From an uncultured Clostridia bacterium (lineage in GTDB: Bacteria; Bacillota; Clostridia; TANB77; CAG-508), in NCBI GenBank assembly GCA_944392885.1, contig CALXYG010000050.1, positions 1-40,874 of the forward strand: a stretch of 40,874 bases of DNA. The letters are read 5' to 3'. Made by a program: the position numbers and the translations under genes. The notes under the pieces are model-generated. The model worked only from the letters and a program-made list of their open reading frames with translations. It was not told the origin of the DNA and made no database searches. How positions within the stretch are numbered: the stretch's first letter is position 1; the number at the start of each line of letters is the position of its first letter. Shown here one piece after another: positions 9,363 to 19,478 of the stretch.

Positions 9363-10220
9363 TTATATAGGGTTTACATGGATAATGACTTTTGATATAG
9401 ATCCAAGCTTCAAAATATCTTGTTCTAAACTGTCTGCAATATTGTGACTTTCAAATGTGGAGAGATTACCATTAACGAAAATAGTTAAAACAATTATGTA
9501 TTGATCTCCTATAGGAGTAGAATATAATTCATCTACTTTAATAACATCTTTATAACTAGAAGCCAAATCCAAAATCATAGTTTTGGTTTTTTCATCAATA
9601 GAAATATCCATTAAAACATTATAACTTTCAATAAAAATTTTAACACCGGTAATGCAAATCCAAGTGGATATTCCAATACCAACAATGGAATCTAACCAGT
9701 ATATACCGTACAGACTAGCAATAATAGAAAACAATGTAAAAGTAGTAACAAAACAGTCATTACGATGATCCTTGTAATTTGCTTTTAATAGAATATTATG
9801 GCATTTTTTGTATAAATATCTTGTAAAAAGGAACATACAAAATTTTGTAGCAATTGTGATAACACAAACTATTACCAAAAAATAGGAATAGATTATTCTA
9901 TTGCCATGTATTAATGATGAAAAAGAGTCTAATAATAATTTTCCAGCAGCTACTAGCATAGAGATACTAATAAACAAAGAAAATATATATTCAGCTTTGC
10001 CATGACCAAAATTATGATTAGCATCACCAGGCTCACTTGCAATTTTATTTCCGACAAAAGTCATAAGAGAAGCAAAAATGTCAGAAGCACTATTTACGGC
10101 ATCTGCAATCATAGCTTGACTATTTGCCATAACTCCAACAAAAGATTTTATAATAAGTAAAAAGATATTGCCAAATATTCCTAAAATACCAGCTAACTTA
10201 GTAGCATGAAATTTATTCAT
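9363..10220 (-). CDS. Cation diffusion facilitator transporter
   Basis: Membrane antiporter of the CDF family that exports divalent metal ions such as Zn, Mn or Fe in exchange for protons. The 285-aa protein has about six membrane segments. The metal-site motifs are DAVNSASD in TM2, FGHGKAE in the cytosolic loop, and HRND in TM5; a cytoplasmic ferredoxin-like domain fills the last ~85 residues. AAAGGA precedes the ATG on the minus strand. It is a single gene, convergent with clpC and divergent from the next gene. The metal cannot be predicted from sequence. Confidence 0.9.
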   Translation of the reverse strand: MNKFHATKLAGILGIFGNIFLLIIKSFVGVMANSQAMIADAVNSASDIFASLMTFVGNKIASEPGDANHNFGHGKAEYIFSLFISISMLVAAGKLLLDSFSSLIHGNRIIYSYFLVIVCVITIATKFCMFLFTRYLYKKCHNILLKANYKDHRNDCFVTTFTLFSIIASLYGIYWLDSIVGIGISTWICITGVKIFIESYNVLMDISIDEKTKTMILDLASSYKDVIKVDELYSTPIGDQYIIVLTIFVNGNLSTFESHNIADSLEQDILKLGSISKVIIHVNPI

Positions 10221-10281
10221 TTAAAATTCAATCCTTTCGATTTTATATTATAACATAAATAAAAAACAATTGGAATAAAAT

Positions 10282-10310
10282 TTGCCAACTTTGGAAAAGT
10301 GTGTTATAAT
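10282..10310 (+). promoter_or_regulatory. Promoter of the 110-aa membrane protein gene
   Basis: TTGCCA 10282-10287, a 17-base spacer and TATAAT 10305-10310 with an extended TGT directly before the -10. Confidence 0.75.
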
Positions 10311-10347
10311 AACCAATATATAAAACATACTAAAGAAGGGAATATAT

Positions 10348-10680
10348 ATGGAATTATTAATTATAATGTACATATTACTTTTTATTGTATTTTTGTTGAT
10401 TGCATTAGCAGTAGCGCAAATAAAATTAGCGGGAATGAGAGTAAAAGACTTTTGGTCATTTATAGAAGCAAATCAGATTTTAGATAAATTATATATTTTT
10501 GCAAAGAAATATGAAAAATTAGATGTAAGAGAGCAGCTCATATTCTTAAAAGAAGCGGAGAGAGTATTTGATGCGTTTGACAAAGTTCCAAGTGTTTTAT
10601 GGGAAGAGGACTATCAAAAATATATAAAAGTTCTAAATACATATAAAGATATTAAAATGGTTAGATGGGCGTCAAACTAA
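10348..10680 (+). CDS. Small membrane-anchored hypothetical protein
   Basis: 110-aa protein with one N-terminal hydrophobic segment (residues ~3-24) followed by a soluble helical part rich in Lys and Glu. It has a strong extended promoter, a GAAGGG ribosome site 7 bases before the ATG, and its own terminator, so it is surely expressed. I do not recognise the family. Predicted topology is a short outside tail with the bulk in the cytoplasm, though orientation is uncertain. Confidence 0.75.
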   Translation: MELLIIMYILLFIVFLLIALAVAQIKLAGMRVKDFWSFIEANQILDKLYIFAKKYEKLDVREQLIFLKEAERVFDAFDKVPSVLWEEDYQKYIKVLNTYKDIKMVRWASN

Positions 10681-10710
10681 AACCATGAATTATTCTTTAC
10701 AACATTATAA

Positions 10711-10749
10711 AAAAACCTCAAATTTTTATAAATTATTTGAGGTTTTTTG
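10711..10749 (+). terminator. Terminator after the 110-aa protein gene
   Basis: A 13-bp stem (10711-10723 with 10735-10747) with CCTC/GAGG core, ending in a run of six T. Confidence 0.85.
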
Positions 10750-10827
10750 TTGACTAATTTTGAATAGAAAAATAGCTTTAAAACTAAAATAACTGCATAT
10801 AATAAAATAGAAAGGAAGAATAAGAAA

Positions 10828-11962
10828 ATGAATAAAATCAGATATTTTGACCATGCGGCAACAACGTCAGTAAAAGAAGAAGTATTAAAAGATATGTTGC
10901 CTTATTTTTCATTAAACTATGGTAATGCATCATCTCTGTATGGAATAGGGAGATTATCAAAACGTGCATTAGAAGAAGCAAGACAAAAAGTTGCAAGAGC
11001 AATACGGAGCAGAATCAAATGAAATATATTTTACTAGTTGTGGTAGCGAAAGTGATAATCTTGCAATAAAAGGAATTATGAGATGTAATAAAGATAAAGG
11101 AAATCATATTATTACAAGCAAAATCGAACATCCAGCAGTTTTGAATACCTGCCATTCCCTAGAAAATGAAGGATATAAAGTAACATATTTAAGTGTAGAT
11201 GAAGATGGAATAATCTCTCTTGATGAGCTTGAAAACTCAATACAGAATACTACAACATTAATTAGTATTATGTTTGCAAATAACGAGATTGGTACAATAG
11301 AACCAATAAAACAAATAGGAGAAATTGCTAAAAGACATTCTATTTTATTTCATACTGATGCAGTGCAAGCAATAGGAAACATAAAAATAAATGTTAATGA
11401 TTATAATATTGATTTATTATCAATGTCTGGTCATAAGCTTTATGCCCCCAAAGGAGTTGGAGCATTATATGTACGTGAAGGAATTAATTTTCAAAAAATA
11501 CAAGATGGTGGACATCAGGAAAATGATAAGCGTGCAGGGACTGAAAATATAGCTGGCATTGTTGGGTTAGGAAGGGCTATTGAACTAATAAATAAAAATT
11601 TTGATGAATATAATAATAAATTAATAACACTGCGAAATTACTATATAGAAGAGGTAGAAAAAAGAATACCAGATGCTAAGTTAAATGGACATAGATTTAA
11701 AAGGTTAGCTGGAAACTGCAATTTTTCATTTCCAAATATAGAAGGAGAAGAATTATTGCTTAGATTAGATGAAAAAGGAATATGTGCATCAACTGGTTCA
11801 GCATGTAGCACTGGATCTACGAGTCCATCTCATGTATTATTAGCTATAGGATTACCTAGCAATTTAGCACAAGGGACACTTAGAGTTACTTTTGGAGATG
11901 AAAATACAAAAGAAGATGTAGATTTTTTATTACAAGCCTTAGAAGAAATTATTGTTAATTAA
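10828..11962 (+). CDS. Cysteine desulfurase, read through a +1 shift at CGG
   Basis: PLP enzyme of the NifS/IscS family that takes sulfur from cysteine for Fe-S clusters and tRNA thiolation. The product is 377 aa if C11005 is skipped: 59 codons from 10828, then 11006-11962. The first part has YFDHAATT and [13 protein letters not shown]. The second has the PLP lysine K203 ([10 protein letters not shown]) and active-site Cys C326 (GSACSTGS). The zero frame reads ATA-CGG and hits TGA at 11020. Skipping C gives [13 protein letters not shown], the normal family sequence, with the conserved Gly. Apart from this one base the enzyme is intact, so it is probably functional. AAAGGA precedes the ATG. 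Its likely clients are the SufCB and MnmA proteins encoded elsewhere in the window. Confidence 0.9.
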
Positions 11963-12025
11963 AAAAATTTGCAATTATAGTTAAGAACAAATACTCGTTT
12001 CTTTTGATTCTCTACATATTTAATT

Positions 12026-12070
12026 ATATTTAAGTTCTAGAAGAAGTGTAAAGATTTACAGGCACAAATA
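12026..12070 (+). repeat. Dispersed intergenic repeat, copy B
   Basis: Contains ATATTTAAGTTCT, then AAGTGTAAAG and CAGGCACAAA, parallel to copies A and C. It lies between the cysteine desulfurase stop and its terminator. Confidence 0.4.
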
Positions 12071-12101
12071 AAATAAATGTTACGAATTTTTTTAATAACT
12101 T

Positions 12102-12150
12102 AAACAGTCGCTATAATAGTTTTATAATTCTATTATAGCGACTGTTTTTT
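12102..12150. terminator. Bidirectional terminator, cysteine desulfurase / SPFH gene
   Basis: A perfect 18-bp stem (12102-12119 with 12130-12147) with a 10-base loop and T-runs suits both converging genes. Confidence 0.9.
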
Positions 12151-12156
12151 TAAATA

Positions 12157-13062
12157 TTATTTTGTTTCGTCTTTAAAAATTTCTTTTGCAGCTCCTAAGC
12201 TAGATAATGTACCTGTTGCCTCAAAAGGAATAAATATTTTGTTAGCTTCACCATTTGCAACAGCTTCCAAAGCTTCCAAAGATTTTAACTGAACTAACTT
12301 ATCGTCTGGATTTGCTTTTTTAATTGCTTCATATACCATTTGAATTTCTTTTGCTTTTGCTTCAGCAACTTCGCGAATAGCAGCGGCTTCACCGGCAGCA
12401 CGACGAATCTGAGATTCTCTTTCGGCTTCTGCATCCAAGATGGCAGCTTCTTTACGTCCTTCGGCAATAGTAATTGCTGATTGCCTTTCAGCTTCAGCTT
12501 GTAAAATTAAAGCTCTTTTATTACGTTCAGCATTCATTTGCTTTTCCATTGCATCACGGATGTCAGCAGGTGGATTAATATCCTTTATTTCTACACGATC
12601 AATTTTACACCCCCAACGGTCTGTTGCTTCATCTAGGATAACACGAAGCTGTGTATTAATTGCATCACGAGAGCTGAATGTTTCATCTAAATCCATTTTA
12701 CCAACAATATCACGTATTGTTGTAATAGCCAAATACTCAATACCTTTTTTCAATGATTGAATTTCATAAACGGCTTTTGCTGGATCAGTAATTTGATAAA
12801 ACACAACAGTATCAATCGTAATTGTAACATTATCTTTAGTAATAACTCCCTGTGGCGGGATATCCATGGTTTGCTGTTTTAAACTAACAACACTTCTAAC
12901 ATGATCAAAAAAAGGAATTATAATAGTAAGACCAGCATCAGCAATTTTATGAAATTTACCAAGACGCTCAATAATGTATACTTCTGCCTGTCTAACAACT
13001 TTGATCGATTTGAAGGCTATTAGCAAAACAATAGCAAGTAAAATTAGTAAGAACCATTCCAT
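12157..13062 (-). CDS. SPFH/stomatin-like membrane protein (paraslipin/QmcA type)
   Basis: 301-aa SPFH (band 7) protein that probably scaffolds membrane microdomains or supports membrane-protein quality control. It has one N-terminal membrane anchor (residues ~3-20), the SPFH domain (~20-190, with IIERLGKF and PPQGVITKDNVTI), and an Ala/Glu-rich coiled coil (~190-260) for oligomerisation. AGGAGG lies just upstream of the ATG. It follows an NfeD gene on the same strand with an 80-base gap, the classic NfeD-stomatin pairing. It ends at the shared terminator with the convergent cysteine desulfurase gene. Confidence 0.92.
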   Translation of the reverse strand: MEWFLLILLAIVLLIAFKSIKVVRQAEVYIIERLGKFHKIADAGLTIIIPFFDHVRSVVSLKQQTMDIPPQGVITKDNVTITIDTVVFYQITDPAKAVYEIQSLKKGIEYLAITTIRDIVGKMDLDETFSSRDAINTQLRVILDEATDRWGCKIDRVEIKDINPPADIRDAMEKQMNAERNKRALILQAEAERQSAITIAEGRKEAAILDAEAERESQIRRAAGEAAAIREVAEAKAKEIQMVYEAIKKANPDDKLVQLKSLEALEAVANGEANKIFIPFEATGTLSSLGAAKEIFKDETK

Positions 13063-13142
13063 ATGAATTTCCTCCTAAAAAAAATTATATTAAATAAAAG
13101 AGAGAATGAAATTATTTTTAAAAATATCCTCTTTATTAATAT

Positions 13143-13574
13143 TTAAATTAATACTTTACATGGTGTAACAACTAATTTAACACCATCAATTTCTAATATT
13201 TCTACATTTGTTCCTTTTGTAATTGGAACATCAGAAACAGCTGACCAAATTTGACCATCTACTTTCACTTGACCAACATCGTTAGAGGAATTGATAGGTT
13301 TTACAACAACTCCTTTTTGTCCAATAACACGATAAGCGTTTGTGGGTACAGCTTCCTTACGACTGATATATTTATTTATTAATGGTTTAGTAAATAAAAT
13401 AAATAAAATAGATGAAACAACAAAAACTGTAATTTGAATTACAAGATTATCTGTAATAAAACTAACAATCATAGCAAATATGGCAGCTATACCAAGCCAG
13501 AAAATTAAAAAACCAACAGTAATAATTTCACCTATAAAAAAGATTCCAGCTGCAATTAACCAAAATAACCACAT
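13143..13574 (-). CDS. NfeD-like membrane protein
   Basis: 143-aa short-form NfeD protein. It has two to three N-terminal membrane helices (residues ~1-65) and a C-terminal OB-fold-like domain (~80-142, with GQKGVVVKPI and GQVKVDGQIW). NfeD proteins partner with stomatin-like proteins, and the SPFH gene lies directly downstream. AGGAGG precedes the ATG on the minus strand, and a TATAAT-like -10 (plus-strand ATTATA 13605-13610) lies upstream. Confidence 0.88.
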   Translation of the reverse strand: MWLFWLIAAGIFFIGEIITVGFLIFWLGIAAIFAMIVSFITDNLVIQITVFVVSSILFILFTKPLINKYISRKEAVPTNAYRVIGQKGVVVKPINSSNDVGQVKVDGQIWSAVSDVPITKGTNVEILEIDGVKLVVTPCKVLI

Positions 13575-13718
13575 ATCGAAATTCCTCCTTAAAATACAAT
13601 ACTATTATACTATAAAAAGTTATAAAAGAAAAGGTCTTTGGCGAATTTTGCAAAAAAACATATGCAAAAGAAAAACAATATAGTATAATATAAAAAATAA
13701 TAATAGGAAGGTAAAAAT

Positions 13719-14366
13719 ATGAGCAATATTTATACTACTCAAAAAATTATAGAGCAAGTGAGAAAAACGCAAATTTCTCAAAAAGAAATTGAAATAGAAG
13801 AAATAAGAAGGCTTGTGCAAGTAATTGACGAAACTAGACAACTAAGGGAAATGCTTGCCAAAATAGAAAACCCAAGAGAAAGGGAAAGATTTATAAAGAA
13901 ATATATAGCAACTCAAGGACAGATAACACCAAATGAAAAAAATGCACTTGAAGAAGAAATAATCCAAGTCAACATAGAATTGGGTGAATATAAAAAAGCA
14001 AATAGACAGCTAAGAAGAAAACTAACTAAAGATACATTAGCAGAATTGGACTATTATTATTTAGACATATTGGCTTTTACAGAAAGAAAGTTAGGTAATA
14101 TAGGATTGGCAAAAGAACTAGCAATAGCCATAATAAGGTCAAATCCAAAACATGCTGTAGCGGCTAGGAATGAATTAATCCATATTTCCATATTAGAAGG
14201 AAATAGGCAAAAAGCCTTAGAACAAATACAAAGACAAAAAGATTTTTATGCAAGTAAAAGAAGATTACCAACAATGGAAATCGCAAGTTATGAAAGATAT
14301 GAAGAAGAAACCAATAGATTAGAAATGCAATTAATGGGAACAGATGACAAACAAAATTCGAAATAA
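13719..14366 (+). CDS. Helical (coiled-coil/TPR-like) hypothetical protein
   Basis: 215-aa soluble, highly charged protein, predicted almost all helical. The first ~90 residues are rich in Glu, Gln and Arg with coiled-coil character (QKEIEIEEIRRLVQVIDETR). Residues ~95-180 resemble two or three TPR-like hairpins (ELDYYYLDILAFTERKLGN). No catalytic motif, signal peptide or membrane segment. A TATAAT at 13684-13689 and a GGAAGG ribosome site lie upstream. It precedes the GH18 gene by 75 bases and may be co-transcribed. Function unknown. Confidence 0.7.
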   Translation: MSNIYTTQKIIEQVRKTQISQKEIEIEEIRRLVQVIDETRQLREMLAKIENPRERERFIKKYIATQGQITPNEKNALEEEIIQVNIELGEYKKANRQLRRKLTKDTLAELDYYYLDILAFTERKLGNIGLAKELAIAIIRSNPKHAVAARNELIHISILEGNRQKALEQIQRQKDFYASKRRLPTMEIASYERYEEETNRLEMQLMGTDDKQNSK

Positions 14367-14441
14367 TTTCTTAAAAAGATTCACGAAAACAACATTTTAT
14401 GATATAGTTATTTCACTATTAAAACGAAGGAGAATATAAAA

Positions 14442-16121
14442 ATGGGGAAAAAAATGAAATCAAATTCAGACAGTCATTGGATTAGAAATACTATTATAGT
14501 AGTTATTGGATTGATAATTGTAGGATTTGTACTTACAATAGCTCCAGATTATACTAGAAAGGATATTACAGATAAAACTAATTTAATTATTAATAATAAC
14601 AATATTACAGAGAATCTAAAAAAAGACCTTTATATTGATAGCAAAGGTGTTATATATCTATCCAAACAGGATATAGCTAATTTTTTTGATAGTTATATTT
14701 ATTATGATGAGCAGTATAATCAGATAATTACTACATCAGATACTAAAGTAGCAGCATTGCCATTAGGAAATAACGAAATAACAATAAATGGTAGTTCACA
14801 AACAATTTTGGGAAGTGCAACAAAAAAAGATGATACATATTATTTACCTTTTTCAGAAATGAGTGAGATTTATAATATTGAAATAGAATATATAAAACAA
14901 ACAGACAGAGTTATAGCGACTTCATTAGATAGAAAATTGGAAAAAGCAGACGTTTCTAAAAATATAAGTGTAAAATGGAAAGCAAAAACATTGTCACGAA
15001 CAGTAGATAAATTAGAAATAGGAGATAAGGTAGTACTTATTTCTACAAATGAAGATGGTTGGGCTAAAGTGCGTACAGAAAATGGAATCATAGGATTTGT
15101 AAAAGAAAAGCATTTAGCAAATATAATTACAGTAAGAGAAAAATTAGATAATAGTACAAGATTAGATGGAAAAGTAAGCCTAGTATGGGATTATTATTCA
15201 GAATATGTATCTGCACCCGACCGCTCTGGAGAGACTATTGAGGGAGTAAATGTTGTATCTCCTTCGTTCTTCATACTAGAAAGATTAGGAAAAGGGGCAA
15301 TTAATGATAATGCTAAAAGTGGAGGAGAACGTTATGTTACATGGGCAAAAGAAAATGGTTATAAGGTATGGGCTATGTTCTCAAATGATTCTATGATAGA
15401 AACAACACATGAAATTTTAAGTGATTATAAACTAAGACAGACAACTATTCAAAATCTTCTTGAATTAGCAGTAAAATATGAAGTTGACGGAATTAATTTG
15501 GACTTTGAGAATATGTATGAAGAAGATAAAGATTTATATACAAGATTTGTTATTGAATTATATCCTAGATTGCGAGAATATGGTATGAATTTATCTGTGG
15601 ATGTAACTGCACCAGATGGTAGTCCAACTTGGTCATTATGTTTTGACAGATATGACATTTCTAGGAATTGTGATTATTTAATTTTTATGGCATATGACCA
15701 GTATGGAGTAAGTAGTACCACTGCGGGTACAACAGCGGGGTACGATTGGGTAAAGTTAAATTTAGAAAAATTTTTAAGAGACATTGAAAGTGAAAAACTT
15801 ATTTTAGGAATACCATTTTATACTAGAACATGGAAGCAAGAAGAACATGAAGATGTTCCATATGTTGTTGATATGAATGATATAGAAGATGTATTGCCAG
15901 AAAATGCTGAAATTACATGGAAGGATGATGTAAGGCAAAATTATACAGAGTATTATAAAAATGGAAATTATTATAAAATGTGGCTTGAAGACGAAAAGTC
16001 TATAACAGAAAAATTGAATTTAGCGGTAGAAAAGGAATTAGCAGGTGTGGCTTTCTGGGAGAAAGATAGAGAAGAAGAAAGTATTTGGAAAATTGTAAAG
16101 GAAAAAATATTAAATATTTAA
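14442..16121 (+). CDS. Membrane-anchored GH18 hydrolase with SH3 domain
   Basis: 559-aa cell-surface protein likely to act on peptidoglycan or a related glycan. Domains in order: an N-terminal membrane anchor (residues ~16-36), a copper-amine-oxidase-N-like stalk domain (~45-160), a bacterial SH3 domain (~170-225, with KLEIGDKVVLIS and DGWAKV), and a GH18 barrel (~240-555). The GH18 signature DGINLDFE covers 349-356, with catalytic Glu356; MAYDQYG is also typical. Spore-cortex and wall hydrolases such as SleL/YaaH use this catalytic fold. A GAAGGAG ribosome site precedes the ATG. Whether it belongs to sporulation cannot be told here. Confidence 0.85.
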   Translation: MGKKMKSNSDSHWIRNTIIVVIGLIIVGFVLTIAPDYTRKDITDKTNLIINNNNITENLKKDLYIDSKGVIYLSKQDIANFFDSYIYYDEQYNQIITTSDTKVAALPLGNNEITINGSSQTILGSATKKDDTYYLPFSEMSEIYNIEIEYIKQTDRVIATSLDRKLEKADVSKNISVKWKAKTLSRTVDKLEIGDKVVLISTNEDGWAKVRTENGIIGFVKEKHLANIITVREKLDNSTRLDGKVSLVWDYYSEYVSAPDRSGETIEGVNVVSPSFFILERLGKGAINDNAKSGGERYVTWAKENGYKVWAMFSNDSMIETTHEILSDYKLRQTTIQNLLELAVKYEVDGINLDFENMYEEDKDLYTRFVIELYPRLREYGMNLSVDVTAPDGSPTWSLCFDRYDISRNCDYLIFMAYDQYGVSSTTAGTTAGYDWVKLNLEKFLRDIESEKLILGIPFYTRTWKQEEHEDVPYVVDMNDIEDVLPENAEITWKDDVRQNYTEYYKNGNYYKMWLEDEKSITEKLNLAVEKELAGVAFWEKDREEESIWKIVKEKILNI

Positions 16122-16187
16122 GCTTTTGTAATAATAGGGCATGTACCGAATATAATGTATAAATTTTTATAAAGTAGGTGAATGCCC

Positions 16188-17138
16188 ATGGGAATATGGT
16201 ATGTAAAAAAAATGAGTCAAGAGGAAGAAGCGATTAAGGCAGAAAAACTCCCTTTGACAGTCAAAAAATTATTAGTAAAAGCAAAAGAAATATTACTTTT
16301 GCCAACAATAAAAGAAATTGATAACCGCACAATTGTTATATTACCAATTAAAATCAAGAAAAATATAACTGAAAAACAACAAGAAAAGTTGGCACGTAAA
16401 ATAGCAAAACATATGTATGACAAGCCAAATCAAAACATAGTATTATCCAAAGAATTAGAATTGCCAATTTTAAAAAATACGTTATTTAGTAATAATTGTA
16501 ATTTATTAGATGGACGATGGCTGTTTTCTTATTTAACACCACAAATAATACAATATGTATCTGAAAGACAAGAAAAAACATCACAAATGTTAGAAGTTTC
16601 TATTATGGTTAATGATAATAAAGAACAAATATTAAAAAATATTATTAAAATAGCACAAAAGTTAAAAATGTTAAATATAATAACTAATAATATAGAAAAG
16701 TTTAGAAAAATAGAGGAATATTTATATAAAAATATGGGAATAGTCGTGCGTATTACAAATAATAGAAAAAAGGCGTTACTAAAATCAAACTTAATTATAA
16801 ATTATGATTTCCCAGAAGAAGCTATTAATAAATATATACTGCCAAAGAAAGCAATAATAGTTAATATAAGTGAGAAAATATCAATTGCATCAAAACGTTT
16901 TTCAGGAATTAACAGTAATTTTTATCGAATTTCACTACCAGAAAAGTATAGAAAATGGTTTGCTGAAAATAATATAGATAGTTCTTTTGATGAAGCGATT
17001 TTGTATGAGAGTGTATTATATAAAAAAAGTTCATATGAATCAATTTGCAAGGAAATAGAAGAAAACGGAAGTAAAATAAAATATCTTGTAGGAAATAATG
17101 GGAATATTTGTGAAGAAGAGTATAAAATTTTACAATAA
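16188..17138 (+). CDS. Conserved-looking hypothetical protein upstream of greA
   Basis: 316-aa soluble protein of unknown function. The N-terminal half is basic and mixed alpha/beta. Residues ~140-235 alternate hydrophobic strands and helices (EVSIMVNDN, LNIITNN, SNLIINYD, KAIIVNIS) like a Rossmann-type fold, but no clear dinucleotide-binding glycine motif is visible. The ATG at 16188 is chosen because AGGTG (16176-16180) fits it; an ATG at 16182 is only one base from that site. TATAAT at 16151-16156 may be its -10. It is very rich in Ile, Asn and Lys. Confidence 0.65.
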   Translation: MGIWYVKKMSQEEEAIKAEKLPLTVKKLLVKAKEILLLPTIKEIDNRTIVILPIKIKKNITEKQQEKLARKIAKHMYDKPNQNIVLSKELELPILKNTLFSNNCNLLDGRWLFSYLTPQIIQYVSERQEKTSQMLEVSIMVNDNKEQILKNIIKIAQKLKMLNIITNNIEKFRKIEEYLYKNMGIVVRITNNRKKALLKSNLIINYDFPEEAINKYILPKKAIIVNISEKISIASKRFSGINSNFYRISLPEKYRKWFAENNIDSSFDEAILYESVLYKKSSYESICKEIEENGSKIKYLVGNNGNICEEEYKILQ

Positions 17139-17153
17139 ATTCACACAATTTAC

Positions 17154-17182
17154 TTGACAAATCCCCAATATTAAACTAATAT
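17154..17182 (+). promoter_or_regulatory. greA promoter
   Basis: TTGACA 17154-17159, a 17-base spacer and TAATAT 17177-17182. Confidence 0.75.
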
Positions 17183-17219
17183 TAGTAAACGATAACAAAA
17201 ACTAGGAGGATGACAAAAA

Positions 17220-17696
17220 ATGGAGGAAAAAGAAATACTATTAACACAAGAAGGATATGATAATTTAGAAAAAGAATTAGAAACTTTGCGCACAGAAAAA
17301 CGTGCAGAGATAGCAGAGCGTATAAAAGTTGCTTTAGGCTTTGGAGATTTATCTGAAAATTCAGAGTATGACGAGGCAAAAAATGCGCAAGCAGAAAATG
17401 AAACTAAGATTGCAGAGCTTGAAAACAAATTAAGACATGCTAAAATTATTGACGAATCTGAAATAGACACAAAGACTGTGCAAGTTGGCAACAAAGTAAA
17501 ATTACTTGATTTAGAATATAATGATGAATTAGAATATACTATTGTGGGTTCAACAGAAGTAGATTTAGCACAAAATAAAATTTCAAATGAATCACCAATT
17601 GGTGCAGCATTACTTGGTGCAAAGAAAAATCAAGAGGTAGAAGTAGCCGTACCTGCAGGTGTTGTTAAATACAAAGTAATTTCTATTGCTAAATAA
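17220..17696 (+). CDS. greA: Transcription elongation factor GreA
   Basis: GreA rescues backtracked RNA polymerase by stimulating cleavage of the RNA 3' end. The 158-aa protein has the N-terminal coiled coil (~1-75), including GDLSENSEYDEAKNAQ with the acidic tip residues, and the C-terminal FKBP-like domain (~85-158, with SPIGAALLGAKKNQEVEV). AGGAGG lies upstream of the ATG. It has its own promoter and is followed by a hairpin that also lies at the start of the pyrG transcript. Confidence 0.96.
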   Translation: MEEKEILLTQEGYDNLEKELETLRTEKRAEIAERIKVALGFGDLSENSEYDEAKNAQAENETKIAELENKLRHAKIIDESEIDTKTVQVGNKVKLLDLEYNDELEYTIVGSTEVDLAQNKISNESPIGAALLGAKKNQEVEVAVPAGVVKYKVISIAK

Positions 17697-17732
17697 TTAA
17701 TCTAATTTTTTTGTTGAAAATTATAATAATGA

Positions 17733-17761
17733 TTGAAATTACAAAATATTTATGTTAAAAT
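17733..17761 (+). promoter_or_regulatory. pyrG promoter
   Basis: TTGAAA 17733-17738, a 17-base spacer and TAAAAT 17756-17761, with TG (17753-17754) one base before the -10. Transcription would start around 17768, right at the foot of the hairpin that follows. Confidence 0.65.
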
Positions 17762-17769
17762 AATAAAAG

Positions 17770-17818
17770 TAGATTAAAAAAAAACCTTTCCAGGAAAATT
17801 TTTTTAATCTATTTTTTT
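17770..17818 (+). terminator. Terminator hairpin: greA terminator and/or pyrG attenuator
   Basis: A 13-bp stem (17770-17782 with 17799-17811) is followed by seven T. The loop side contains CCTTTCC-AGG. Because a good promoter ends at 17761, the hairpin lies at the very 5' end of the pyrG transcript. That is the layout of CTP-sensitive pyrG attenuation known in Bacillus. It may equally just end greA. Confidence 0.75.
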
Positions 17819-17842
17819 GTATTATGAAACTAAATATTGTAA

Positions 17843-19450
<1,608 letters not shown>

Positions 19451-19478
19451 AAGGAAGCTGTTGCATAAATACTTAAAC

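Noticed and set aside
12440-12760. 106-codon plus-strand ORF inside the SPFH gene
   Set aside because: It is antisense to a clear SPFH protein, and its composition and lack of a ribosome site mark it as a shadow.
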